Source: Desulfitibacter alkalitolerans DSM 16504 (lineage in GTDB: Bacteria > Bacillota > DSM-16504 > Desulfitibacterales > Desulfitibacteraceae). Taken from it: a stretch of DNA of 64,000 bases. Positions 46,309-54,446 of this stretch are shown here, piece after piece. The stretch covers positions 176,467-240,466 of the forward strand of contig NZ_KK211100.1 in NCBI RefSeq assembly GCF_000620305.1, written 5' to 3'. Positions within the stretch are counted from its first letter, which is position 1, and each line of letters starts with the position of its first letter. The translations under genes were made by a program, and so were the position numbers. The notes under the pieces were generated by a model, which searched no databases, had not been told where the DNA came from, and saw only the letters and a program-made list of their open reading frames with translations.

Positions 46309-46866
46309 TTATGTGGATTGTGACTGGACAATAAACTGTCCTTTAAAAACCATTTCACCTTCAACCTTGGAGTATATGGATACTAAATATGTATTGGATC
46401 TTTTTACCTTTACGACTGCTTTGCATACTACCCTTTCACCAATACGGACAGGTCTTTTATAACGCACCCTGGCACTACCAGTCAGTACCACCTTGGCATC
46501 TACTACTGCAATAGCTAAAGAATTAGCTTGAGCAAAAAGGTGGTGCCCACGGGCAATGCCAGTCCTTTCAAAAGTATGCTCCTTTTCAATTTTTAGCAGG
46601 GAATAGGCTTCCTTGTCAAGATCAATATCTATCAATTCTCCCATAATCTCAGTTTCGGAAAGTGATTTTACCTTGGCATATTTTTCCTCGGCAACACTCT
46701 TAACTCTTTCTCTTAATTCTGGTATACCAAGGGCTATTCTATCCAGGCGTATTGTCTGGATACTAACAGAAAAGTGCTCAGCCAATTCTTCATCAGTGCT
46801 GAAAGGATTATTTTCTAAATAGCTTACTAACTCTTCCTGTCTTTGCTTTTTTAAACCTTTAGCCAT
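46309..46866 (-). CDS. fapR: Transcription factor FapR (fatty acid and phospholipid regulator)
   Basis: Malonyl-CoA-responsive repressor of lipid synthesis in Firmicutes. The 185-residue protein has an N-terminal DeoR-like helix-turn-helix (about 15-45, DEELAEHFSVSIQTIRLDRI) and a C-terminal hotdog ligand domain (ARGHHLFAQANSLAIAVVDA, VRYKRPVRIGERVVCKA). The promoter upstream (46915-46943) carries a FapR operator (46894-46910), so the gene represses itself, probably with plsX and the fab genes behind it. Confidence 0.96.
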   Translation of the reverse strand: MAKGLKKQRQEELVSYLENNPFSTDEELAEHFSVSIQTIRLDRIALGIPELRERVKSVAEEKYAKVKSLSETEIMGELIDIDLDKEAYSLLKIEKEHTFERTGIARGHHLFAQANSLAIAVVDAKVVLTGSARVRYKRPVRIGERVVCKAVVKVKRSNTYLVSIYSKVEGEMVFKGQFIVQSQST

Positions 46867-46893
46867 ATTAACACCTCTAACTATTAGTTGTTA

Positions 46894-46910
46894 TTAGTAC
46901 CTGATATTAA
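46894..46910. promoter_or_regulatory. FapR operator
   Basis: The 17-bp site TTAGTACCTGATATTAA closely matches the Bacillus FapR consensus (TTAGTACCTRDTACTAA as I recall it). It lies immediately downstream of the fapR -10 element, where bound FapR would block RNA polymerase. Confidence 0.85.
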
Positions 46911-46914
46911 ATAT

Positions 46915-46943
46915 ATTATAGTTATTTTTTCTATAATTGGCAA
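46915..46943 (-). promoter_or_regulatory. SigmaA promoter of fapR-plsX-fab operon
   Basis: -35 TTGCCA (46938-46943), 17-base spacer, perfect -10 TATAAT (46915-46920), followed directly by the FapR operator. Confidence 0.82.
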
Positions 46944-47002
46944 GAGATTTAGAAAAAGTTTAATGTTTTAGTGTGAAACTTAGACTTCCTGATAGTACTA
47001 AA

Positions 47003-47038
47003 AAAGAGCTGTCAACATATACGTTAACAACTCTCTTT
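47003..47038 (-). terminator. Terminator of yceD-rpmF
   Basis: On the minus strand a stem of GTTGTTAAC with GTTGACAGC (two G-T pairs), extended by AAAGA/TCTTT around a small bulge, is followed by TTTTTT. It separates rpmF from fapR. Confidence 0.75.
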
Positions 47039-47058
47039 AAGGTCCAATGCCAATAGCC

Positions 47059-47241
47059 TTATGCTTTTTCTGCGCCGGCTGCATTTTTTTTGTAAAAACC
47101 ACATTCTGCACACATTCTATGCGGCACCTTTAATTGACGACACTGTGGACATTCCACTAAAGGTAGCGAATCAATTTTTCTCCATTGTGCACGTCTGGCA
47201 CGAACTTTGGCTTTTGACTGCCTTCTTTTTGGTACTCCCAT
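47059..47241 (-). CDS. rpmF: 50S ribosomal protein L32
   Basis: 60-residue basic protein starting MGVPKRRQSKAKVRARRAQW with the zinc-binding pairs CPQC and CAEC. This is therefore a zinc (C+) form of L32. It follows yceD, the usual partner, and is closed by the terminator at 47003-47038. Confidence 0.98.
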   Translation of the reverse strand: MGVPKRRQSKAKVRARRAQWRKIDSLPLVECPQCRQLKVPHRMCAECGFYKKNAAGAEKA

Positions 47242-47259
47242 CTATAAGCCTCCCTTGCT

Positions 47260-47784
47260 CTAATTAGTTTTAAGTAGCTGCTGCAAAACTGCCAATCTGG
47301 GGTCAATTTCCTCATTCTTACACTCACATTTTTTCAGATTAAGGTTACAACCACACCTTGGACACAATCCTTGACAGTTCTCTTTACATACTGCCTTCAT
47401 GGGCAAAGCTAAAAACAATGCCTGCTCTATTAACGGTTCCAAATTGATTTGACCATTCTGGTACCAATTAACATCCCCATCCTGCTGTTCCTTTTCTGAC
47501 AGAAGGTTATATTGAGCAGCTGTTACAAACCTTTCCATTAAAGGAGTTTCTATGTCAAGTGTAAACTGCTCCAAACAGCAATGACATATAACCTTTGCTT
47601 CGGCAGTAATTTTGCCCTTAACAAGAATATCCTTTTGAGTAAATGTTACATCTGCGACCACCTTAATCGGCCCATTAAAAGTAACTTTCTCTTGACCCAC
47701 AATTACTTGAGGCAAGTTAACTGTAAAGTCGTAATGTCGAGTTAATAATTTGTCAAGTTTAATCTTCTCAACATCAATAAACAC
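47260..47784 (-). CDS. yceD: YceD/DUF177 family protein
   Basis: Conserved partner of rpmF; the family is linked to 23S rRNA maturation or accumulation in plants and bacteria. The 174-residue protein has a central CHCC motif in KVICHCCLEQF and a cysteine-rich C-terminal part (CKENCQGLCPRCGCNLNLKK) that may bind zinc. It starts at GTG 47784 with AAAGGATGG upstream, behind a strong promoter. Confidence 0.9.
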   Translation of the reverse strand: MFIDVEKIKLDKLLTRHYDFTVNLPQVIVGQEKVTFNGPIKVVADVTFTQKDILVKGKITAEAKVICHCCLEQFTLDIETPLMERFVTAAQYNLLSEKEQQDGDVNWYQNGQINLEPLIEQALFLALPMKAVCKENCQGLCPRCGCNLNLKKCECKNEEIDPRLAVLQQLLKTN

Positions 47785-47816
47785 AGCAAACCATCCTTTT
47801 CATGACTCTAAGGGAG

Positions 47817-47846
47817 ATTATACAGGACTAAAGGACTAAATGTCAA
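47817..47846 (-). promoter_or_regulatory. SigmaA promoter of yceD-rpmF with tandem repeat in spacer
   Basis: Perfect -35 TTGACA (47841-47846) and perfect -10 TATAAT (47817-47822) with an 18-base spacer. Sixteen of the spacer bases are two exact copies of the octamer TTTAGTCC (47825-47840). Confidence 0.8.
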
Positions 47847-49042
47847 GAAATTGCCTCAACAACCTCTTTTGTATCTCTTGCAATCATAAGTTCTTCATTA
47901 GTAGGTATGACTACTACCTTAACCTTAGAATCACTAGCTGAGACTACTTTTTCTTGACCACGAATTTTATTAGCTTCCTTATCTATTTTAACTCCCAGGT
48001 AATCCATATTCTCACATACTTTTTCTCTTATATCCCATGAATTTTCACCTAACCCTGCAGTAAATACTAGAACATCAACACCATTTAATACTGCTGCATA
48101 GGAGCCTATAAGTTTTTTTACATAATGTACATATACATCAATGGCTAATTGTGCATCTCTATTCCCCTCGGCTGAAGCTGCTTCTAGATCTCTAAAGTCA
48201 CTGCTTACTCCAGAAATTCCTAAAACACCACTCTTTTTATTCATTAGGGTGCTTACCTGGTCAGTGGTTAGATTTTCCATATCCATTAAAAAAGGTACTA
48301 TGGCAGGATCAATTATACCACAGCGAGTGCCCATTACTAATCCTTCTAAAGGTGTTAATCCCATGCTTGTATCAACTGATTTGCCATCCTTTACTGCAGT
48401 TATTGATGCCCCATTTCCCAAATGACAGGTAATAATTTTACTATTGTCAAGTTCCACACCAGCTACCTTTGCAGCACGCTGAGCAACAAACTTGTGTGAA
48501 GTGCCGTGAAAGCCATATCTTCTAATTTTGTGCTTTTTACATAATTCTTTTGGTAAAGCATAAGTATATGCTGAAGGCGGCATGGTTTGATGAAAGGCTG
48601 TATCAAAAACAGCTACCTGAGGTATGCCTGGCATTAACTTCTCACATGCATTCATACCCATAAGACCAGGTGGATTATGCAGTGGTGCTAGATTAAACAG
48701 CTTTTTAAATTCTTCTTTAATGGTATCAGTAATTAGTACTGATTCGGCAATTACACCGCCGTGAACCGCACGATGTCCCACTGCGTTAATCTCTTCCATG
48801 CCATTTATTACTCCATGATCCTTATCTAATAAAGCTTCTACTACTAACTTAATTCCTATTTCATGATTAGGAATCGCTGTTTCTAGCACATACTTGTCCT
48901 GACCTGCTGGCTGATGAGCTATTAAAGCACCGTCAAGACCGATTCTTTCAACTAAACCCTTGGCCAATACCTCCTCATTTGTCATATCAAACATCTGATA
49001 CTTAATTGATGAGCTTCCTGAGTTTACAACTAACACTTTCAT
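47843..49042 (-). CDS. ackA: Acetate kinase
   Basis: Interconverts acetate and acetyl phosphate with ATP, a main energy-yielding step in acetate-forming anaerobes. The 399-residue protein has the N-terminal motif [18 protein letters not shown], the catalytic-region [28 protein letters not shown] and [14 protein letters not shown]. No pta gene is adjacent within the window. Its end overlaps the yceD promoter. Confidence 0.97.
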   Translation of the reverse strand: MKVLVVNSGSSSIKYQMFDMTNEEVLAKGLVERIGLDGALIAHQPAGQDKYVLETAIPNHEIGIKLVVEALLDKDHGVINGMEEINAVGHRAVHGGVIAESVLITDTIKEEFKKLFNLAPLHNPPGLMGMNACEKLMPGIPQVAVFDTAFHQTMPPSAYTYALPKELCKKHKIRRYGFHGTSHKFVAQRAAKVAGVELDNSKIITCHLGNGASITAVKDGKSVDTSMGLTPLEGLVMGTRCGIIDPAIVPFLMDMENLTTDQVSTLMNKKSGVLGISGVSSDFRDLEAASAEGNRDAQLAIDVYVHYVKKLIGSYAAVLNGVDVLVFTAGLGENSWDIREKVCENMDYLGVKIDKEANKIRGQEKVVSASDSKVKVVVIPTNEELMIARDTKEVVEAIS

Positions 49043-49087
49043 TTTGATAAATATCCCCCTTACTATAATCTCTTTTAAACTTATCTT

Positions 49088-49879
49088 TCATATCACTCCC
49101 ATGGCATGTAAATCTTTTTTTATGACCGGTATATGCTTTTTGGTTTCCTCTATCCCTATTTCCATACACTCCTGGACTAAATCAAATCTTGCGGGACTGA
49201 TATGGGAAAGATCTGGCTGTATTAATACACTGCATTCATTACATAACTGCTTAATACTATCAAAATGAGGAACTTCCAATGACATTAAAATAACATCAAA
49301 GATATTTTGCACCTTATGCCTGGTGCCTATTCTACCTCCAAATCTAACATCTACTGCTATTATGTAGTCTGCGCCATGCATCTTCAATACGTTAATGGGC
49401 ACATGGTTTTTTACTGCACCATCTACTAATAGCCGGGTGCCAAGATTTTTTGGTTTGAAGATTCCTGGGATAGAAACACTTGCCCTTAAAGCATCTGCAA
49501 CTTTGCCTGTATTTATTATTATTTCTTCACCCGTTTCTATATCTGCAGCTACTGCAAAAAATGGCTTTGCTAATTGGTCAAAAGTCTTATTTTTTGTAAT
49601 TAGCCTAAACAATTCTTCAATTTTTTCACCCTTTATCAAACCCATTTTTGGCAAAATCACATCAACAAATTGCTCATGTCTTAAAGTAGCAGCAATTTTA
49701 AAGACCAGGTTTAAATCAGCATTATCAGCATACAGTGCTCCAAATACACTGCCTATGCTGGTTCCTGCGATTATATCAACTGGTATATTTTCTTCCTCCA
49801 ATGCCATTAGTACCCCAAGATGTGCCATTCCTTTTGCGGCACCGGCACCAAGTGCTAATCCCACAATGGGGCGTTGCAT
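49088..49879 (-). CDS. Patatin-like phospholipase (RssA/NTE type)
   Basis: Ser-Asp dyad lipid acyl hydrolase. The oxyanion loop reads GLALGAGAAKGMAHLGVL, the nucleophile elbow IIAGTSIGSVFG, and the Asp motif LLVDGAVKNHVP. The start is the ATG at 49879 (263 residues), since AAGGTGG is 7 bases upstream; the frame extends to TTG 49915. No signal peptide is seen, so it is probably cytoplasmic. The substrate is unknown. Confidence 0.88.
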   Translation of the reverse strand: MQRPIVGLALGAGAAKGMAHLGVLMALEEENIPVDIIAGTSIGSVFGALYADNADLNLVFKIAATLRHEQFVDVILPKMGLIKGEKIEELFRLITKNKTFDQLAKPFFAVAADIETGEEIIINTGKVADALRASVSIPGIFKPKNLGTRLLVDGAVKNHVPINVLKMHGADYIIAVDVRFGGRIGTRHKVQNIFDVILMSLEVPHFDSIKQLCNECSVLIQPDLSHISPARFDLVQECMEIGIEETKKHIPVIKKDLHAMGVI

Positions 49880-49958
49880 AGACATCCCACCTTCTTGGTC
49901 TATTATGCGACACAATTAAGTATATATATATAATAATAGTATTTCAACTGGAGAAACT

Positions 49959-51176
49959 ATGATAAAACAAAGGAAATCTAGTTTAATTTTTCTTTTAAAA
50001 CTAGTGTTGATTTTTGTTATATTCTTCTCATTAATAATTTTTCCCAAGCAGGTATTCGAAGCTTCTTTGCGCGGACTAAATGCATGGTGGACTATTGTCT
50101 TTCCAGCATTATTGCCTTTTTTTATAATGTCAGAAATTCTTGTTGCCCTTGGAATTGTACAGTTTTTAGGAGTTTTACTGGAACCCATAATGCGACCTGT
50201 ATTTAGACTACCAGGAACTGGTGCCTTTGTACTAGCGGTTGGCTATACTTCTGGAGCCCCAATAAGCTCAATTGTAACAGCAGATTTAAGAAAAAAACAT
50301 TTGCTTACAAGAAATGAAGCTGAAAGAATAATATGCTTTACAAATAATGCAAGCCCTCTGTTCATGTTTGGCGCTGTAGCCGTTGGTATGTTTAATAGTC
50401 CTGAAATTGGCGTGATAATTGCAGTTTCTCATTATCTGGCTAATATTCTTCTAGGTGTCTGCTTAAGATTTAGGGCTCCGAGAAAATATGGTATGCACTA
50501 TAATTCACAAAAGCTAGGATTTAAAAAGGCCTTACAGGCCTTGCTTGATAGTCAAATACCCAATAAAAAACCTCTAGGGAAAATCCTTGGTGATGCTATA
50601 AGGAACTCGGTAAATAATCTGACCCAAATAGGAGGTTTTATCATTCTTTTTTCAGTTATAATAGAATTATTGAACCTATTCAATGTGATTGGGCTAATAT
50701 CTGTTTGCTTAACATTTTTATTAAATCCACTATTAATGGTGGACCATCAGTTAGCAAAAGGCATAGCCAGCGGCTTTGTGGAAATGACTATTGGCTCAAA
50801 ACTAATTGCTGAATCTCCTTCCCCATTACACATAAAGGTTGCCGCAGTCAGTCTAATATTAGGCTGGTCTGGACTATCAATCCATGCTCAGGCCATTAGC
50901 ATGTTGGCCACCACAGACATAAGATTTTACCCCTTTGTTATTGCAAGGTTTTTCCATGGAATCATGGCAGCTTTAATTACCCTGTTGATCTACAATCCCG
51001 CAGTTTCGGTCATATCTAAATATGATAGCCTGTTATATTGGGAATATAGCACGTTGGGTATCATATATTACAGTTGTGGTATATTTGTATTAATTATAGT
51101 TTTATTTCTTTCGTTATCTCTATTATTATCTTTAATTAAAAGAATTAGACCTATCCTACATCTTCTATTTCATTAA
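49959..51176 (+). CDS. ylbJ: Sporulation integral membrane protein YlbJ
   Basis: Membrane protein with nucleoside-recognition (Gate) domains; in B. subtilis it is under SigmaE and needed for normal spore cortex formation. The 405-residue protein has about eight hydrophobic helices and conserved stretches GLNAWWTIVFPALLPFFIMSE (within 40-60), VGYTSGAPISS and CFTNNASPLFMFGAVAVG. It is one of three plus-strand genes here. The ATG follows CTGGAG. Its last 26 bases overlap the convergent gene at 51151. An AT-rich stretch upstream did not yield a convincing SigmaE promoter. Confidence 0.93.
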   Translation: MIKQRKSSLIFLLKLVLIFVIFFSLIIFPKQVFEASLRGLNAWWTIVFPALLPFFIMSEILVALGIVQFLGVLLEPIMRPVFRLPGTGAFVLAVGYTSGAPISSIVTADLRKKHLLTRNEAERIICFTNNASPLFMFGAVAVGMFNSPEIGVIIAVSHYLANILLGVCLRFRAPRKYGMHYNSQKLGFKKALQALLDSQIPNKKPLGKILGDAIRNSVNNLTQIGGFIILFSVIIELLNLFNVIGLISVCLTFLLNPLLMVDHQLAKGIASGFVEMTIGSKLIAESPSPLHIKVAAVSLILGWSGLSIHAQAISMLATTDIRFYPFVIARFFHGIMAALITLLIYNPAVSVISKYDSLLYWEYSTLGIIYYSCGIFVLIIVLFLSLSLLLSLIKRIRPILHLLFH

Positions 51177-51633
51177 CTTCTCTTTTGGGTAGCCTTTCTT
51201 TAAGCTCATTTCTTCCTTCTCCTACTATAGCAAGAGTTTTTTGGAGTCTGGCTTCTATTGAAGCCAGAACATCATCTGCATATTGATTGGCCCCACTTTT
51301 AATTTCATAGGCAACCTTATGGGCTTCTGCAATTATCTCTTCACTTTGATGCTTTGCTTCTCGAACAACCTCAGATTCCTGTGCCAGCTTTTTTATCTTA
51401 TTTCTTGCATTTTCTAGTAATTCCTGTGCTTCTATTTTAGCCTCATTTATCACTCTTTCTCGTTCTCTTACCACCCATCTTGCTTGTCTCATTTCTTCTG
51501 GCAGTTCACTGCGAATTTTATCTATGTAATCTAACAGCTTTTCCTTTTCAGTTACTATTTTGCTGGACAGAGGAACCTTCTTGCCTGTTTCTATTTCTTG
51601 CTCTAGTTCGTCAAGCAACATGAAAATATCCAC
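51151..51633 (-). CDS. Coiled-coil protein (ATP synthase subunit b-like), function unknown
   Basis: 160 residues, strongly charged and almost entirely helical: KIEAQELLENARNKIKKLAQ and REAKHQSEEIIAEAHKVAYE resemble the stalk repeats of ATP synthase b or E subunits and DivIVA-like proteins. Proteins like this are often labelled 'ATPase', but there is no nucleotide-binding motif and no membrane helix. It starts at GTG 51633 with GGGAGG upstream and is probably cotranscribed with rsmD. Its 3' end overlaps ylbJ. Confidence 0.75.
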   Translation of the reverse strand: MDIFMLLDELEQEIETGKKVPLSSKIVTEKEKLLDYIDKIRSELPEEMRQARWVVRERERVINEAKIEAQELLENARNKIKKLAQESEVVREAKHQSEEIIAEAHKVAYEIKSGANQYADDVLASIEARLQKTLAIVGEGRNELKERLPKREVNEIEDVG

Positions 51634-51674
51634 ATTAATGTCCTCCCTTACAACTCTATATTAGATTTAGTAAA

Positions 51675-52205
51675 CTATTTATAATACCCCACTTGTGTAT
51701 CACCATATTTAGATGTTTTCAATAATCGAAAGGTGTCACATTGTGGCGGCAGCTCTATTTTACTTTCTGTTTCTACTACTATAATTCCTTCTTCTTTTAG
51801 CAACAGTTTTAATTTTTTTACTATTGGTACTACCAAATCATATCCATAGGGAGGATCCAAGAAAATAATATCATATATTTTAGTGAGTTTATTAATTATT
51901 TTTCTAGAATCACCTAATATTATTGTGCTCCTATCCTCAAAACCTATATTTGCCAAATTATTTCTTATACATTTAATGGCCTTGGGAGATTGATCAACAA
52001 AGGTACAGCTGTTAGCACCCCTACTTAATGCCTCTATGCCAATATTGCCGGTCCCTGCAAACAAGTCCAAAAAATCACTTTTATAAACCAAAGGGGATAT
52101 TGTATTGAAGATGGCTTCCTTAACCCTATCAGATGTGGGTCTAATTTTTGTTCCCCTAGGGGCAATTATTCGTCTTCCCTTGGCATAACCTGAAATTATT
52201 CTCAC
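51675..52205 (-). CDS. rsmD: 16S rRNA (guanine-966-N2)-methyltransferase RsmD
   Basis: Methylates G966 of 16S rRNA. The 176-residue protein starts MRIISGYAKGRRIIAPRG, with RPTSDRVKEAIFNTI, the SAM-binding loop FLDLFAGTGNIGIEALSRGA and the catalytic IIFLDPPYGYDL. In many Firmicutes coaD follows; here the coiled-coil gene does instead. Confidence 0.95.
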   Translation of the reverse strand: MRIISGYAKGRRIIAPRGTKIRPTSDRVKEAIFNTISPLVYKSDFLDLFAGTGNIGIEALSRGANSCTFVDQSPKAIKCIRNNLANIGFEDRSTIILGDSRKIINKLTKIYDIIFLDPPYGYDLVVPIVKKLKLLLKEEGIIVVETESKIELPPQCDTFRLLKTSKYGDTQVGYYK

Positions 52206-52341
52206 ATATACACCCCATTATAACATATCCTAGATAAAGATGGTAAATTTTACATTGATCTAAATTCCTTATTTTTAACAGTTATCAATGTATATTTTGC
52301 TGCTTAAAGGTCCATAATATTTACTGGTAAAGCATTTTACT

Positions 52342-52440
52342 GAAGAGCTTAGTGGTTATTTTTAATAACCCTCCCCCATAAGCTCTTCCTCCGGTTTCTC
52401 CTCTCCCATAGAACGAGGGTCTTTAGGAGACCCTCGTTCT
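52342..52440. repeat. Structured non-coding element: nested and perfect inverted repeats
   Basis: Two hairpins in about 100 bases. The first has an outer stem GAAGAGCTTA/TAAGCTCTTC (52342-52351 with 52379-52388) enclosing GGTTATT/AATAACC (52354-52360 with 52364-52370). The second is a perfect 13-bp stem AGAACGAGGGTCT/AGACCCTCGTTCT (52410-52440, 5-base loop). Between them lies a pyrimidine-rich strand (purine-rich on the minus strand). The second hairpin has no T tract on the minus strand, so it is not an ordinary terminator of the gene at 52466. Confidence 0.65.
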
Positions 52441-52465
52441 TATATTACTCATTCCTTTTTCAATG

Positions 52466-52636
52466 TTACAAGGATCTGATTTCCTTTTTTATAGCGGTAC
52501 TTGCACTAATTTTCACATGATTATTGCATTTAAAGCAAATATAAATTCCTTGTGGATTACTGGCTAGCCGCTGATAATCCTTATGGATTTTTGATATCTC
52601 CTCTTTGATGCCGCAAAGGGAACACTTTACTAACAT
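52466..52636 (-). CDS. Small zinc-ribbon protein, YlaI/DUF2197-like
   Basis: 56 residues from the ATG at 52636, chosen because AAAGGGAGG is correctly placed; the longer open frame is unlikely. It has two CxxC pairs (CSLC near the N-terminus, CFKC about 30 residues later), consistent with a zinc ribbon of the YlaI/DUF2197 type. The function is unknown. It is divergent from gpr, with about 100 bases between them, and is followed by the structured element at 52342-52440. Confidence 0.7.
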   Translation of the reverse strand: MLVKCSLCGIKEEISKIHKDYQRLASNPQGIYICFKCNNHVKISASTAIKKEIRSL

Positions 52637-52737
52637 TTTTTTACCTCCCTTTATTACATAAAAGTATATCATAAAGGTAATATAATACTCAACTTTGGGA
52701 ATTATATTTTTAAAGCAAATTATTAGGAGGTAATACT

Positions 52738-53718
52738 TTGACATTGACCTTTGATTTAATAAAAAATCTTGGAATTAACCTGGACTTGGCCATAGAAGCA
52801 CACAGCCTGTTAAGAGGAGATGCCAATCAAGAAATCCAGGGAGTTAGAGAAAATGTAAAGCAGTTCAGCAATGGTACAATTACCAGTATTCAAATATTGG
52901 ACGAGAATGGTGCCAGACAAATGGGTAAACAGCCTGGCAACTACCTTACAATAGAATCATCAGGGTTAAGAGAGAATAACCCTGAGGTCCACCAGGAAAT
53001 AGCAGATATTATGGGAAAAGAGCTTGAAGGACTATTGCAATCTGTTGGCCTTACCGAAAATGATACAGTTTTAATTGTAGGCCTGGGAAATTGGGATGCC
53101 ACACCAGATGCCCTTGGCCCAAAGGTAGCAGGCAAGGTTCTTGTCACCCGGCATCTTCACAAATATACACCCCAGAATGTCCAAGGTGGTCTTAGACCAG
53201 TATGTGCATTATCACCTGGTGTACTTGGCATTACAGGCATTGAAACAGCTGAAATCATTAAAGGTGTTGTAGAAAAGGTTCAACCTTCCCTGGTAATAGC
53301 AGTAGATGCATTAGCAGCCATGGATTTAAGTCGTATTACCTCAACTATTCAAATAGCTGATACGGGAATAAACCCTGGTTCAGGTATTGGCAATCAAAGA
53401 ATGGCTATAACCAGGGAAGCACTGGGAGTTCCTGTTATTGCTATTGGGATACCAACAGTAGTACATGCAGCAGTTGTGGTATCCGCCAGTCTGCATTATC
53501 TTGTAAGCAATCAACCAATACAAAAGACTCTTTTGAATGATAGTATTGTGCAGGATGCTATTCAATCTGTGCTGCAGCCATTTAATGGCAATTTTACTGT
53601 GACGCCTAAAGAAATTGACGATCTAATTGAAACCACAGCAAAAATTGTAGCATCTGGCTTAAATCAAGGATTACACCCAGCTATCGGCCCTGAAGAGGGG
53701 AATATATACTATCACTAG
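52738..53718 (+). CDS. gpr: Spore germination protease GPR
   Basis: Aspartic-like protease that degrades small acid-soluble spore proteins during germination. The 326-residue protein shows MGKQPGNYLTIESSGLR, VGLGNWDATPDALGPKV, ALSPGVLGITGIET, AVDALAAMD and GIGNQRMAITREALGVPVIAIGIPT (last spans about 213-237). The N-terminal INLDLAIEAH resembles the zymogen cleavage region of Bacillus GPR. It starts at TTG 52738, seven bases after AGGAGG. A forespore promoter is expected, but I could not fix one. Its SASP substrates are encoded just downstream on the other strand. Confidence 0.96.
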   Translation: MTLTFDLIKNLGINLDLAIEAHSLLRGDANQEIQGVRENVKQFSNGTITSIQILDENGARQMGKQPGNYLTIESSGLRENNPEVHQEIADIMGKELEGLLQSVGLTENDTVLIVGLGNWDATPDALGPKVAGKVLVTRHLHKYTPQNVQGGLRPVCALSPGVLGITGIETAEIIKGVVEKVQPSLVIAVDALAAMDLSRITSTIQIADTGINPGSGIGNQRMAITREALGVPVIAIGIPTVVHAAVVVSASLHYLVSNQPIQKTLLNDSIVQDAIQSVLQPFNGNFTVTPKEIDDLIETTAKIVASGLNQGLHPAIGPEEGNIYYH

Positions 53719-53760
53719 AGCATGCTTTGTACAATTAACAAGCTGTAAATAAGTTTAAAA

Positions 53761-53781
53761 GGAGCAGGGCAACCCTGCTCC
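53761..53781. terminator. Terminator between gpr and the SASP genes
   Basis: Perfect 9-bp stem (GGAGCAGGG/CCCTGCTCC) with a 3-base loop. The minus-strand tail is TTTT, which suits the SASP transcript; it may also stop gpr from the other side. Confidence 0.7.
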
Positions 53782-53831
53782 ATATTACAAATAATACAAT
53801 CCTAATTTAGACTTTGAACAACTTATGCTTG

Positions 53832-54047
53832 TTACTTACCAGCACGCTGCTGCTCATAAGACTGTATCATTTTCTTGACCATTAATCCTCCAATGGAACC
53901 ATTAACTCTTGAAGGAAGGTCTCCCATATATCCCCCTTGTGGGATTTGAATTCCTAGTTCTTGAGCAGTTTCATACTTTAATTGCTGCATTGCTGCTCTA
54001 GCTTGTGGGACTACTAAATTATTTGTATTTCCTCCACCTTGTGGCAT
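53832..54047 (-). CDS. Alpha/beta-type small acid-soluble spore protein (copy 1)
   Basis: Coats and protects spore DNA, and is digested by GPR at germination. The 71-residue protein has the SASP signature: QARAAMQQLKYETAQELGIQ, with the GPR cleavage region ETAQELG, then GYMGDLPSRVNGSIGG and MVKKMIQSYEQQ. It is nearly identical to the next gene over most of its length. The ATG follows AGGAGGTGAAACT. Confidence 0.96.
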   Translation of the reverse strand: MPQGGGNTNNLVVPQARAAMQQLKYETAQELGIQIPQGGYMGDLPSRVNGSIGGLMVKKMIQSYEQQRAGK

Positions 54048-54091
54048 AGTTTCACCTCCTAAAGAGAAACTTGGCTGTATTTTTAAACTTA

Positions 54092-54295
54092 TTACTGACC
54101 AGCACGCTGCTGCTGGTAAGTCTGAATCATTTTCTTGACCATTAATCCTCCTATAGAACCATTAACCCTTGAAGGAAGGTCTCCCATATATCCACCCTGT
54201 GGAATTTGAATTCCTAGTTCTTGAGCTGTTTCATACTTGAATTGTTCCATAGCTGCTCTAGCCTGAGGCACCAAAAGTTTGTTATTGTTAGGCAA
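54092..54295 (-). CDS. Alpha/beta-type small acid-soluble spore protein (copy 2)
   Basis: 67 residues, a tandem duplicate of the gene at 53832; the two differ mainly at the N-terminus (PNNNKLLVPQ here) and at a few positions such as MEQF for MQQL. It contains ETAQELGI and GYMGDLPSRVNGSIGG. It starts at TTG 54295 with AAAGGAGG upstream. A SigmaG-like promoter lies at 54327-54356, so this is the first gene of the pair. Confidence 0.95.
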   Translation of the reverse strand: MPNNNKLLVPQARAAMEQFKYETAQELGIQIPQGGYMGDLPSRVNGSIGGLMVKKMIQTYQQQRAGQ

Positions 54296-54326
54296 TTTAT
54301 TGTCACCTCCTTTGATTTAGTATTCT

Positions 54327-54356
54327 TAGTATAACTCCACATAATTGATTTATACT
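54327..54356 (-). promoter_or_regulatory. Possible SigmaG promoter of SASP genes
   Basis: Minus-strand AGTATAA (54350-54356), 17-base spacer (54334-54350, sharing one base with the -35) and TATACTA (54327-54333), compared with the SigmaG pattern of roughly TGAATA/CATACTA. The match is partial; the context of SASP genes supports it. Confidence 0.5.
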
Positions 54357-54416
54357 GCGTTCCATCTGTAAGTATTTGCCTCGATTGTTATAGTTTTTAA
54401 TGGCATGAAATGTAAA

Positions 54417-54446
54417 AACCCTTTGTTTTTTTGATAACAAAGGGTT
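54417..54446 (-). terminator. Terminator of recG operon
   Basis: Perfect 11-bp stem (AACCCTTTGTT/AACAAAGGGTT, 8-base loop) followed by TTTTT on the minus strand. The recG stop codon (54445-54447) overlaps the 5' foot of the stem. Confidence 0.87.
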
